Origin: Polytrichum commune
Taxonomy: Eukaryota; Streptophyta; Polytrichopsida; Polytrichales; Polytrichaceae
Direction: 5' to 3'
Length of the DNA: 64,000 bases
NCBI GenBank assembly: GCA_950295325.1
Contig: OX485807.1
Span: 52,110,440-52,174,439, forward strand
Part shown: piece by piece, positions 36,726 to 48,261 of the stretch
Layout: each line of letters starts with the position of its first letter
How positions within the stretch are numbered: position 1 is the stretch's first letter
The notes under the pieces: generated by a model
Databases searched by the model: none
What the model saw: the letters and a program-made list of their open reading frames with translations, nothing else
What the model was told of the DNA's origin: nothing
Translations under genes and position numbers: made by a program

Positions 36726-37700
36726 CTACAAGAAAGCCCAATGAAGAGTATGTCAAAATATCCCATTCAATAAATGTCATGGATAGCCCTAACGCTTGTT
36801 ATTGTCAATGAAACACAATGTGAACAATAGTTGATATCATGGCTTGGAAACAAAGCTAGCATTGGTATACGAACGTGCGTCCGTATACCTCCATGTAACA
36901 ACATTAGCAACGCAAGCACACGCGTAGACGGATACATTTATGTGTTCATAGTCAGCGGAAAGGTGATGACAACCAAAACACCACTGTTTTATGGACGCGC
37001 ATCCGTAAATCGGCTCCTGCACACAGTGCAGTATCATGCTAAACCACAACATAGGTATACGGACACGCGTCCGTAAAAATGCAGTCCTAGACATGGAGGT
37101 TCGGGGAAGCAAGAGCTCCTGGCAACAGGGCCATGTATACGCAGGCCTGACGACTCATGAAATTTGAAGAGGTTATCATACGCACTTCCTACTATGTTCT
37201 ATCAATGTCAAATATTATACTATGACACATAGGGTGATGTAGGCTAAGGGATGCGAGCTCCCAACCCTTCATGACCGTACAACCTCTGTGCAATCCCCTA
37301 CATGGCACATGGTCTACAAAGGTTTCCAGGTTTACGGACGCGCGTCCGTAAACCTCTGTGGACCTCTTTACTAGCCTGAATACGATGTACAACGCGACAA
37401 GGGGTTCACGTTTTACGGACGCGCGTCCGTAAACTTCCATGGCAATATATTCGCATTGTGGTACTCGACACGACACGGTCTGTAGGTGACATACAGACAC
37501 GACACGACACGTGGTGTAGGTGACATACAGACTCGACACAACACGTGGTGTAGGTGACATATGGCACCAAAGGTATGGAGGTTTACGGACGCGCGTCCGT
37601 AAACCTCAACGTACATGAATATTGGATCAAACAAATAAAGGTTCAAAGAACCAATATGATTAAGGTTTACGGACGCGCGTCCGTAAACCTCCGTGATTTG
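36726..37700 (-). promoter_or_regulatory. Presumed leader intron of transposase gene with seven palindromes
   Basis: Upstream of the acceptor at 36726-36727 lie seven palindromes at 36864-36889 (GGTATACGAACG-type arms), 36987-37010, 37056-37078, 37331-37352, 37412-37433, 37582-37603 and 37666-37687. The last four are perfect 22-mers. No donor or leader exon could be fixed, so the region may instead be promoter. A telomere-like TTTAGGG tract follows near 37825. Confidence 0.6.
37331..37687. repeat. Four perfect 22-bp palindromes
   Basis: TTTACGGACGC joined to its reverse complement occurs at 37331, 37412, 37582 and 37666. In three of them the self-complementarity extends outward through the flanks (AGG/CCT, or GAGG/CCTC at 37582). 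Confidence 0.95.
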
Positions 37701-39210
37701 CGGCGTTAAAATCGGAACATTGCACCAGAAAGGATAACTGTCCGAAATAAAAATCCAGCACACTACAAGGATCCGGAGAGTGCAACCCAAATACAAATTC
37801 TCTACCCTAATGGGTTCAGGGCTTGGGGTTTAGGGTATAATAGGTCCATGCAATAGGATCTTTACCTGCACAAAATCTGTAGCAGGAGCACACTACAAGG
37901 GTCCAAGGAGTGCAACCCACAATTGAGATGCAAAAAGAGTCCCGACGGTGGGGGGGTGTCCCCTTAAGTACTGATCGCTTTCCCTTGGATCCGTTTTCCA
38001 ACATAGGATACCAGCCACCAACTATGTCCTATAAATACAAACCTAGCATTACTACATTCCGTGTGCCAGCCTTACAATGGAATGTGTATTCATGTGGACA
38101 ACATGCATAGACCATGAGTCCACATAATGACAAAGAAAAAGGCATCTATGTATTTGTGGTATACAACAAAGTAGATTGGCTAATATTATATGAGCAATAA
38201 ACATTGTTGAGAGGTGGTTTATTGGAGCAATAATATTGGAGTACCTAATATGAAGAGTACATTTTAAAAAACGTAGGCAAAAAATTATACAATCGTGTGA
38301 AAAATCAACCACAACAACAACAATAGTACATGGAGTATAAAAATATCTGATACAGAAACATTGATTACCGTAAGGCCATGATAGTAGCACATCTATTCTC
38401 CTAGGTAACATGGGTTGCATTAAATTCAATATTATCAATTTTCTCTCTAAACCTTAGGGGCCCCTTCCGTACATCAACATTTACTTCAAAAAAACTAATT
38501 ATACTAGCCTTCTTCATGCACTATACGTGAGGAAAAACATATTTTAGTACCTCATGTACATTACCTACATTAATTAATACTCAAACAATACCAATTGTTG
38601 CTCCAAGTAACATTATTACCCTCAACCCTAAACCCTATAACCACCCAAACCTAAACAAACATGTGGACATAGAGATGCAAGCATGGTTAACTGAACAACT
38701 CCTGATACATGTCAAGGCTTAAGTGGAAAGTAATTCAAAACAAGCAAGCAAACAATTATACCAATTGTTGTTCTACGTAATACTATTAACCCATAAAATA
38801 TAATGGACAAAAAGGGAGGGTAGGGTATCCAAATAGTAATAAGGCAACCAATATTAAGTCGGTGACACAAGGGGGATACCCTTAACCCTAAACCCTAAAC
38901 CCTATAAACGACTCCCGACTCATGTCAAGGCTTAAAATTCTCTAAAACAAAACCATAAAGATTTCAAAAGTCAAGCAAATTTATGTTCACAAATTATTCT
39001 TGAAGACATGGTAAGTGGTGAAAAAGTAGGTGACATAGAACAAATATTTATCAAATTGTGAATGGCAATCCGATATGTGGTCTTAATTTGGCTAAGGAAA
39101 AAGGTACTTGGGTTGCATAACCTTACCTTTCATTTTTTTAATCTTTGTTTGCCTGGGTAAAATCCACCCCTTAGAGGCAAGTACAAGATTTAGCCGAGAC
39201 TTGTTATTCT

Positions 39211-39440
39211 TTGATGGGATACAATATGAAAACAATTAAGCCTTCAAAACATTTAAGATCATCAAAGTTATGTTCTAAGTCATATTTATCCATTTGCTTT
39301 AAACCTTTACTTTTGAAGATAGGTTTTGAACATCATATATTGGTATTCTATAATCGAATACTTAACACAACCATACATGTCGCCATGGAAACAAAACTCC
39401 AATATAAACAACAATTTGCTACTACTTATAGGCGATAATA
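39211..39440 (+). repeat. Dispersed repeat shared with arm B
   Basis: It is similar to 15290-15525 (AAACATTTAAGATCAT..., AACAATTTGCT-ACTT...AGGCG). Divergence is substantial, so it is older than the arm duplications. Confidence 0.5.
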
Positions 39441-39989
39441 CAAGCTCATGCCTAGGTTTGGAAGGATTGCATGAATCCTGAAGGTTGTTTAATGGACAAG
39501 AGGGATGTAAATTCAACACCTACCCATTCCTTTTGTTCTAATACAAGCTTAGACCTATGTGCAAAGGGATTGAATTAACCCATAACGTTGTTTAAGATAT
39601 TATAAGCATTTGATCTTAACCCATATTATCTCGATGTTTGGTTTTGTTAATTGTGTTTCAAACATGCTTAATTTAAATATCATTAATAATGATATTCACA
39701 TCAAAGCATCCCAAGTGTCCAACTTCAATAAAGTCCCCAAGTTGCTATTGATAGTATAATTTAGGTTGAAAATTCCCTTTCACAAATTATTGCGATAATT
39801 GAGGGATTCATAAGGGTGTAGGGGTTTAGGGTTAATTGAATTTTTGGCCAATGGGTATATTATTGTCCCAATTGCATTTGAATCCCACCTTTGTGGAAAA
39901 AAAATTATACTTAACTTAATCAAGAAGACATACTTTATATTCAATATTATTACTATTCTCAAAATATAAAGTCCCCTCCATACCTGCTA

Positions 39990-40159
39990 CACTAGAAATG
40001 GTATAATTTAGTTTCACTCATTGTTTGGAGTTACAAAATGCTTTATCTTTTTATTGTTGATGTTATTTAATTGATGCCAATGACATAATATACAATGAAT
40101 ATTTAATATAGCATTCCATAATTCTAAATATTAAGCAATACTACTTATAATATTTAGTG
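39990..40159. mobile_element. CACTA-ended MITE, 170 bp, inside the transposon
   Basis: The left end CACTAGAAATGGTATAATTTAG, continuing TTTCACTCATTGTTTGGAG, matches the left end of the MITE at 15600. The right end is ATATTTAGTG. TA flanks both ends. Confidence 0.55.
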
Positions 40160-40919
40160 TACTAGTAATTTAAAGCCCGCTTACCTTCATATTACAACAA
40201 GTCCACAAAGAAAATCTTACACTTGAGTTACTCAACCTCAACCCATACTTCAGAATTATGTTTACTATTGGGCCTAGATGGTTATTATAATTTGAGCATT
40301 GAGATTCATTTATTTTTGGTCAACAATTGTTTTTGGTATTCGTTTTTGGACTCAAACCACATACAATCCATCCTCTATAAATGTGATGCTCTGGAATATA
40401 ATTTTCCTTACATTTATTGTGAGTTAACATTGTAACAACTATAAAGGGAGCTTTTTGAATGCTTAACAAATTTGATTCATTACAATTATGGAGGGAGAGT
40501 TTTGCAAAATTATCAAATATCAAATATGTGTATCAATCACAATATAACCCATATTAATAATTTGATCACAAAAGTCAAATTTGGTGGCTTTTGCCACTTT
40601 GAAAGGTTGTGACTCAATGTAATGGATGTCATCTCACAATATTGGATGTAGTTCGTAGGTTAACATTTATAAGTGGCAAATTAACAAAGAGGGGAATAAA
40701 TTATTCTTAACATGTAACAAAGTTTACATTCTAGTCAGCAATATGAGAGGAGTACGAATTTGTTAACAAATACAAATATGAGTTAACATGTAGAAGTGTA
40801 ACATTTATCGAGGGTGGACTCTAGCAATCACAAAAAAGACCAATAGACATATGCCACGTAAGGGTTACATGTGGCCTTTGGGTGCGGGGTGATGGGATGT
40901 CTAGGTAAGGAGTGGATGC

Positions 40920-41182
40920 GACGTTTAGGGTTTAGGGTTTCGATACACTCCCTTGCTCTTCGCTCCTTTCGCTCCTTTTTGCTCATTTCGCTCCTTTCGC
41001 TTACTCCCTTTCGCTCCTTTCCTCCTTGCCCACCATCGCTCCTTTGCTCCTCGCCCTTGTTGGTCGCCCTTGCTGCTCCTCCTTCTCCTCCTTATTGGTG
41101 TTTATCCTCTTTCTCCTCCTCCTTGCTCTTCATTTGTTGCTTAGTGTCTTAGTTCCACAAGAGCGCCAGGAGCTCTAGGAAG
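40920..41182 (+). promoter_or_regulatory. Pyrimidine-rich probable promoter/leader of the plus-strand gene
   Basis: A TTTAGGGTTTAGGGTTT tract (telo-box-like) at about 40925 is followed by TTCGCTCC-type CT-rich repeats (40965-41130). This resembles plant core-promoter Y-patches. A possible donor is GGAAG/GTGTTT at 41182. A 93-codon open frame across it is compositionally biased and not convincing. Confidence 0.35.
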
Positions 41183-41682
41183 GTGTTTTTTTCTTTCCCT
41201 CACTCCAAGATGTGTTGTTCCAGGTGCTTATTAGGTGATTTAAGTGTATGTTTTGATGCATAAGAGGAGGATTGTGAGTATTGTGTGAGCATGCAATGTT
41301 TTGTTGTACTCACAATTGCAAGTACCATCAGAAATTGAGTAGTTTTTTGCTTGGAGTCTCATTAGGACATTATTGGAGTAGTTTCAGTTGTTGCAAGGGT
41401 TTTAGGGTTGGAGTATTTTCAGTTGTTTCAGAGTGCTCCTCCCTCCAGTTTGTAATTGTCTTCACTTCACTTCAATTCACTTTGTCCAAGTTCTAAGAAA
41501 TCATATGTTTTGCTTTGTTCACTTCTATCTGATGTCAATGTTCAATCCAGTGCAATCTTTGTAGTAGGGTTTTTTGTGTAGGGTCGATGCATTTTAGGAG
41601 CAACACACAGTTTAGTTGATTCTTGAATGTGCACATTGCATTACCAGAGGTTTCTAACTTCAATTTTATTGTTAATTTGCAG

Positions 41683-41728
41683 TCTGTCCTAGCTGCAGCT
41701 GTGGTTGAGCAGCAAACATTGTACGAAG
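41683..41728 (+). other. Candidate small upstream exon of the plus-strand gene
   Basis: A 46-bp segment is bounded by TTAATTTGCAG and GTAAGTGTTT. It would pair with the acceptor TTTGTAG at 42647, creating an intron that contains the whole eight-palindrome cluster. It may be leader or code for SVLAAAVVEQQTLYE. Confidence 0.4.
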
Positions 41729-41984
41729 GTAAGTGTTTCTAGTACATTGCAAATTGAAATGGAACATTCTTCTTAGTTTGGAGTGTAGAATCTGCTATTG
41801 CAATGCAACACCTGATATATTCTAATTTGGAGTGCAAATCCATGTTGCATTCCAAGTAAAGATGAACATTGCACATGAATGGAATGCAACAAAAAACCTG
41901 TTCCGAAAATTTCGGAGCAATATCCAGAAACACAGTAATTGTGCAAAGTAATTAAATTCAGAGTAATTAAAAAATGGCCTGAAG

Positions 41985-42593
41985 TTTACGGACGCGCATC
42001 TGTAAACTTCAGGGAACCCTGGGAATATGCATCGCACTATGTGTGAACAGTTTACGGACGCACGTCCGTAAATTGTAGATATATTTAAAAAGAACTATTT
42101 AAAAACATGAATGGGAAGTTTACGGACGCACGTCCGTAAACTTGAGATATCTAAGTACACTAAATGTAATACATGATACATGTGGAGAGTTTACGGACGC
42201 GCGTCCGTAAACTAGGCAGAGAAAACTATGAAAATCTCATGTATAATACATGTCATGGGTTTTCAAAAAAAATTCTACAAAATATACAAGTTCTACAGAA
42301 CAAAAACAAACTTATTTTCCAAAAATTTACGGACGTGCGTCCGTAAATTAGGGCTACATAAAATATATTATATTCATGGAATATAAAAATAGAGACTTTT
42401 GGATGATATATGTGCAGAGTTTACGGACGCGCGTCCGTAAACTCTGCACGTATATCATGTATGAGATTTTTTTTTATAAGATATCTCAAGTTTACGGACG
42501 TGCGTCCGTAAACTTGACATGTACTATAACATAATACATAACCACATTCTATAAGAAAGGGTACGCAAAGGTTTACGACCGCGCGTTCGTAAG
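41985..42593. repeat. Cluster of eight 22-bp palindromes
   Basis: Copies start at 41985, 42051, 42119, 42190, 42326, 42420, 42491 and 42572. Several intervals are 66-71 bp or about twice that (136). The one at 42420 extends to a 36-nt perfect palindrome (42413-42448); those at 41985 and 42491 extend through GAAG/CTTC and CAAG/CTTG. The last copy (TTTACGACC...) is degenerate. The cluster ends 55 bp before the acceptor of the first large coding exon. Confidence 0.95.
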
Positions 42594-43951
42594 ATAGGCT
42601 TTGCATCCTTAGACCTTAATACTGACTTGTATATTTTACATTTGTAGATGGAATCTACAAAAAGACCCGCTATTGATATATTCGCAGAGCTTGTCCATCC
42701 TCCGCTTCCGAAAGCCATCAAAGACATAAGCCACAACGACCATTACAAGCCACGCGAAGACATTGTAGATAACTGGACAGTTATTGTAGAAAAAGACGAA
42801 AAGGATATATTTGTCCTTAGATTTGCCTATCAAATAAAAGCAGATATACATGAATCCGAGAAGTGGATGAAGGTTAAAAGCTGGACAGTAGAGTGTGCGG
42901 TAGCCCAAGGTGATTATGTTGTCATTGACCTTGAAAATAAAAATGATAGGATCACATTCATTTTGCACGAGTTGTACCATCCGTTCAACAAAAATGAATG
43001 TGAAAATGCCAGCCCAGATGCGTCTTGTTTTAATTTACAGAATGAATTCCAAGACTATGCATGCAATGCACCCTGGACGAGTAAACGGCTTGGACGTCTC
43101 TTGAACAATGTGACAAGAGTAAATGGGGCATTACTAGAAGCCAAGAAAGGAAAGGAGAAAAAACCAGTTCCTGAACGACCTAAACGTGTTCCTAAACACG
43201 TGCCGGAAGCCTCCAGACCCTCACAGAGTGGGGCATCAAGAAGGAGCAAGCAGGCCAGCAAACGCTCTCACTCACAGATGGAGTCTTCAGGGCTAACAGA
43301 GGGTCCAGATGTGAGCTCTACTCTTACTGTCGCACCACTCCTGAAGAAAGGACAACGCCCTGACGCCGAACTTTCCACAAAGATTTTCCAAGAGTTCGAC
43401 GAGAAGACAAAGGGCTGCTGGCCACTTGGAAGATATTTCACGTTTGATGTGGATGTCTACAAATGCCACAAGGGCACGGAGAGCATGAATACTCGTGCCA
43501 AAGAAGAGACCGGGGTGTGGTGGCAAATGAATAACATTATGAACAACCCCAAATTTGATAGGCAAACCATATGTGTGACACCAAAGGATCCTGTGGTTGA
43601 AGTCACAGCGCAAAACTGGCCAATTCTCAAAGATGGAGAGTTCTACATAGTCGACGGCCAACATAGTGTGATGGCTGCAAAAGCTCTCCTAGAGGACGAT
43701 GAGTGAAAGAGCCCTTTGAAAGAGACAATCCGATATTGGAAGGCATTCGTCGTCCATTTCAAAGACTCGAACCAGCTCATCGCAATATCTGCCTTCATGA
43801 ACCAAGGGAATAAAGTGAGGCAGTTCGAGGCTTCATGGGCTGCCAACATCGTGGCTGGAAGGACCTTGTGGGTGGAGCACGATTGTCCCCCAAAAGAGAG
43901 GGAGAATGCAGTCATCAAGAATCCCAAATGGCAGGTATGTCTCTGTATAAT

Positions 43952-43973
43952 TTTACGGACGCGCGTCCGTAAA
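43952..43973. repeat. 22-bp palindrome in intron 43935-44051
   Basis: Perfect TTTACGGACGC palindrome, 18 bp after the donor GTATGT in an intron of only 117 bp. Confidence 0.95.
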
Positions 43974-45417
43974 CTTCTTCCCATCTCCTTCCAATTCTTT
44001 AATTCCTTCAATTTAAACTCTGCCGATTTCTTGTAATACATGGCATTGCAGACATTCAGCAATGCCATCTTGACAAAGTTCTCCAGCATTGACTTGAAGA
44101 CAAGCGGCATGAAGACGGTGCAGGAGCTGAAGGGGGAACTTAAGCTCATCACCGCCACAGAAAAGACATGGGCAATTTGGTTGCGCCTATTCGATGCCTA
44201 CAACAACGGAGACCTTATCAATCCGGATGCAGAAAACACGTACAAGAGCGACTCGAAGGTTAAGGTGCCACCTATCCTGAGAGAGTTCTTTCGTCCCCTC
44301 CAAAGATTGCTCGACTCCGAACTGTACAGAGCGGCACAACACATCCTATTGGAGACTCCGAGGAGGACACTGCCCTACCCCAAAATCTTCCTGAAGCGGC
44401 CGAAGCACATGAAGCCTTCCACGTACCACATTAAGGAATGGTGCGAATACAGGAAGAAGAAGACCATGGCTATAAGGAAGATAAACAAGCTACTGCCCTC
44501 CCACAACCTCACTAATACAGATGGGGAGATAATGTGGGAAAACTGGAGGACGCTCAAGGAGGAGTATCACATCAATGGGGTCTCCATGCGATCATTGATA
44601 AGAGGCGCATCTCCCTTCCTAGCCCAAAGATCTAGGAGGAACGAGAAGAAAGGGTCTATCGACGAAAGAGAGACGGCGTTGTACGTCCATTTCCTTGACA
44701 AAAAAAAGAAAGAAAAATTCGGAGGGGTCGCAAGATTCTGCACTGTTACAACGGCCTTGAAGTTTGGCACATGGGACACACATGCTTCAAGAGCCTCTGT
44801 GAGAGATGACCCCCGGGGTTGTCCGTTCGCACTATTTGATTTCCGTGCATTTCCCGGATCTTGGAGACAAAACGCTAGCGGGACCGCTTTCTATGACAAC
44901 TTCTTCAAGGCCTTCAAGAGCTATCGGTCGCCTGCCCTCTTCGAGCCAAATGTGTGGCTCTGGATCGTAGATCAAGAGAGGTCTGCATCGGTCGTCCAGC
45001 TTTACACATCGACGATGAACCTCCAATACGATCTTCACCACAGCACATACATCCCCGCGAAGACGGAAGGGATCAGTGTTATTGAAGAGGCAAGAGGGGC
45101 GAAGCAGGTCGGGGCTTTGGCACTTTATTTCTTGACACACAAGTCTTCACCAAGTGGGCGGATGCCTATCAAAGCGCAGAACGTGTTCAAGAAAATATAC
45201 TCGTTGCCACCACCACACCCCAAGGAGCTTGTCGCGGAGACTATGTATGCAATCTACCCGGCGTACGAGCTCCGAATGGATTTTTATATTGGAGTCTTGA
45301 AGGCTGTGACTGTGATGAGTGAAACAGTTTACAACGTCTTCGGAGGCACCAAATTTGTTTATGCGGCATTGGTAAGTACTTGTATGCACCTCTTTCCATG
45401 GTTCATCTGAATTGAAA

Positions 45418-45487
45418 TTTACGGCCGCGCGTCCGTAACATTGGCCACACAAATATGCAGTGTAAATTTACGGCCGCGCGTCCGTAA
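45418..45487. repeat. Two palindromes in intron 45372-45568
   Basis: Copies at 45418-45439 and 45466-45487 share the variant TTTACGGCCGCGCGTCCGT; the same one-base change in both suggests local duplication. Confidence 0.92.
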
Positions 45488-46774
45488 ATTGCAGTGCTTC
45501 ATGATTATATTTGTCCTCATACTTGCTTGCAACAATGGAATGACTATAATTTCCTTGTTTTGGTGCAGATGCTTGGGTTGCAGGTAAATTCGTTTGTGGA
45601 GGCTCGCGACATGGATGAGGCGAATACTCATAGGGTTCTTGCCTCGAAAATGGATATCGAAGACATCATCGATATCCTTACCCCCCATCATGTGGTGCCT
45701 CTTGCCTCAAGAGAAGAGGAAACTCCTGCGACGGAGTGGGACAGTGACGGAGACCAAGAGCCCGTCTCCCCAAGAGAGCAGCCAGCCAGACAAGATCACG
45801 TGCCCGGCCTTGTTCGTGATCCTGTTCATCCACATTAATTTGTCTTGGGCGAAGACCGCATGGATACAGAGGGGGCGCATGAAGACTTCACTCCAATAAG
45901 GGTCCATCCTACCCCTATTTCCTCTCCCTTTGGGACTCCCACTTCTCGAGTTGGGTTTCCTTCCACTGCGGGTCCATCGCGTGCTGCTGGGCTTATGGCA
46001 GAGAAGGATGTGGACGTTGCAACAGAAGCCGGATGCACAGCCTCATCTGGAGGGGGCTCTGAACAGGCAGAGCTACCACCTGTGGAGGGTAGAGATGTGC
46101 TGGAGTTGATTTTGAGGCCGGATATCGCCTCATACCGTGAGAGTCGTCGACAGAGGAAGAAGACTCCTTACAACGAGTACCCTGAAGGCGCCGTCTTGGA
46201 ACTCTCCGATGAAGACGAGGATGAGGTTAGGATGTACAATGCCCTCTCTGCGTTGCCTTCTGAACCTGGCAAGGTGAAGAAAGAGCCGATGTCTGTGGCC
46301 GAATTGGACGAGAAATTGGAGAAGAGAATGAAGGAAGAGCTTGACCAACGGCTTCGAGAAGCTAACGAGGAGCACGCCAAAAAGATGGCCGCCATCCAAG
46401 CTGAGATGGAGGAGGCTAGGTTGGAGTCTGCTCGAAGGCACGCCGATCTCATGGCTCAAAATCAACAATTCTTGGCCCAGAGCCAACAATTTATGAGCCT
46501 CATGCAGAGCTTGCAAGCAAGACCCCCAGTAATGTATGCAGCTCCCGAAGCCGGCATGTCGATGCCTCCCACTCTCATGCGGCCTCCGTCTAGTAGCCAT
46601 ACGGTGTACATACCAGAGCATACCTATCCAGCCCCCGCCTTGTATGTCCCGCCCTCTCCCCAGGTTGCCGCCAACCCAGAGCCCTCCTCTCATACCGTAC
46701 GAGAGGAGGAGAGACCTGCACGTTATACGGCAGGTGCTCACGAGAAAGGCGTCATTGAAGACATCACAACCATT

Positions 46775-46855
46775 GGCAGCCAAGAAGATGAAGATATGCG
46801 GGGCAACCAAGAAGATGAACATATGCGGGGCAGCCAAGAAGATGAACATATGCGG
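46775..46855 (+). repeat. Three 27-bp coding repeats (GSQEDEHMR)
   Basis: Nine-residue acidic units GSQEDEDMR, GNQEDEHMR and GSQEDEHMR lie in tandem in exon 3 of the accessory gene, with a fourth unit starting and breaking off. Typical of a disordered linker. Confidence 0.85.
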
Positions 46856-46953
46856 GGCAGCCAAGACACCACAGATGAAGATCAACCTCATGTCGATACC
46901 CAGGGGTCGCAAGCGGCTGGAGGCGCCTTGGTGGTGGAGGATAGCATGCACAA

Positions 46954-46975
46954 TTTTGCGGACGCGCGTCCGGAA
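46954..46975. repeat. Palindrome inside coding sequence
   Basis: TTTTGCGGACGCGCGTCCGGAA differs from the consensus in the outer bases and is read as FADARPEP in frame. It is the only copy falling within an inferred exon. Confidence 0.85.
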
Positions 46976-47066
46976 CCTGTGCCCACGATGGGGCCTGGTG
47001 AGGGAGGCACTGCTGGCGAGGGCCTCTCCGCTGAAGAGGTAATCCACCTTTGAGCTTGCCTCCCAC

Positions 47067-47088
47067 GTTACGGACGCGCGTCCGAAAC
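47067..47088. repeat. Palindrome in intron 47039-47378
   Basis: GTTACGGACGCGCGTCCGAAAC lies 28 bp after the donor GTAATC. Confidence 0.88.
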
Positions 47089-48261
47089 TTCCTTGTCTGC
47101 CAACTTCGTGGCGTGTGCATATTGTCGAGTTCGATGCTCGACTTCGCCCGGCGGGTGGATGCAATTTTGCCAGCATAGATTCAATTAGTTTTAGGGGAGA
47201 CCTTTTGTGACAATGTAAATTATTCGCGAAATGTATTAAACCAATCACATTAATACAAATTTTTTGAACTGCGTATTCGTATTCTTTTTGCCTTATACTT
47301 GTTTGTTGAGTTTGTGCATGCTTGTCAATTGGTTTTCATGGGTAGTACCATTCACCTAGATAGTATTTTCCATCACAGGGTCCGTCGGAGATATGTCGCA
47401 ACCCCGTTGAAATACCAAGCCGGCCCATGAGGAAACCGTTCATAATATTTGACCTCAATGGGGTGCTTTGTCATTCCATGCATATCTCCAATAGTGCGTC
47501 GAAGGGTCCCTTCCGTAGTCCACAAGACATGGATTACGGCGGACAGTTCGATACTCTCATTAACAAGAAGGTTGTACGGGCCCGGCCGGGGTTGAGGTGC
47601 TTCCTTCGTGATGTCCTTGGCTTGGCCCATGTCATCATTTGGAGCTCTATGCTCATGGACAACACGAAGGCCATCGTCGGTTTCCTTTTCCGAGAACTCG
47701 CAATGCCATGCTTGCTTCTCGGTCAAGAACACTGCGATGACCTTTATGACCGTAATGGCAACATTGTACCCAAGGTCGGAGGAGGCCGAGGGCCTCAATT
47801 CCTAAAGGTACTGAGGAAGTACCTTTGGGTGGGCGTCCCTATGTTGGAGGGGGTGCCCCACGGTTGTTGGCCCACCCCGGAGAACACGCTCCTCATTGAC
47901 GACAGCCCGGCAAAGAGTATTCTCAATCCCCCGGGCAGTTGCATATTCCCGGATCCTTGGGAGAGTGATAGAAATGACAACTTTCTAGAGAATGAACTAG
48001 GACCCTACATTAGGAGGCTTGCCTATCACCCCGGAAGTGTCCCGGATTTTGTCCTCTCCAACCCCATTGGCAATAGGCCTCTAGGTCCAAGAGATGAGGA
48101 ATTTAGGAGGTTGTACGGCTATGCCAAACTCAATAAATTAATATGAGAACTGCTTTTTGGGTTTGTACTTGGACTCTCCATGTTTATATCTAACATTTCT
48201 CCCCGTATTTTGTAAATGTATTTTTGTGTCTTAGTTGCCTCACCAAGCATCCCAAAGTCTC

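Larger units (their letters stand above)
37700..40870. other. Non-coding interior of the transposon
   Basis: No gene recognised. It contains CCCTAAA-type telomere-like tracts (about 38630-38646 and 38880-38906) and similar TTTAGGG motifs near 37825 and 39822. It also holds a dispersed repeat at 39211-39440 shared with 15290-15525, and a MITE at 39990-40159. Confidence 0.6.
42648..48146 (+). pseudogene. Large accessory protein gene: DGQH/ParB-like, methyltransferase-like and HAD/FCP1-like segments; two nonsense codons
   Basis: Exons are 42648-43934, 44052-45371, 45569-47038 and 47379-48146, all phase 0 with good GT-AG sites: 1,614 codons before the final stop. In-frame stops are TGA at 43704 and TAA at 45836; the frame continues across both without shift. 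DGQH at about 336-339 (FYIVDGQHSVMAAKAL) recalls the ParB/DGQHR fold. ETVYNVFGGTKFVYAALMLG at about 854-872, then FVEARD, resembles the SAM-binding DPFxGSGTTLxAA motif of beta-class DNA methyltransferases, with Asp and Pro changed; no DPPY motif is visible. A charged, coiled-coil-like region follows with a 9-residue repeat. The last exon is HAD/FCP1-like (IIFDLNGVLCHS, LLIDDSP); Asn replaces the second Asp of DxD. Each intron has at least one palindrome. The last exon could be a separate gene (Met at 47427). Confidence 0.6.

Noticed and set aside
36721-36780. Transposase start at the upstream Met (36780)
   Set aside because: A good splice acceptor lies between it and the ATG at 36720, so the upstream codons are probably intronic.
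40871-41152. 93-codon open frame with Ser/Pro/Leu-rich translation
   Set aside because: It arises from a CT-rich repeat tract; better explained as promoter or leader.
41985-42593. Regularly spaced palindromes as a CRISPR-like array
   Set aside because: Full palindromes with irregular spacing in introns of a plant transposon; no cas genes; eukaryotic context.
43704-43706. TGA as selenocysteine or programmed readthrough
   Set aside because: Land plants lack the selenocysteine system and no readthrough context was seen; a nonsense mutation is simpler.
46130-47248. 372-codon minus-strand open frame
   Set aside because: Shadow of the accessory gene exon 3; composition is odd and the plus frame has consistent splice phases.
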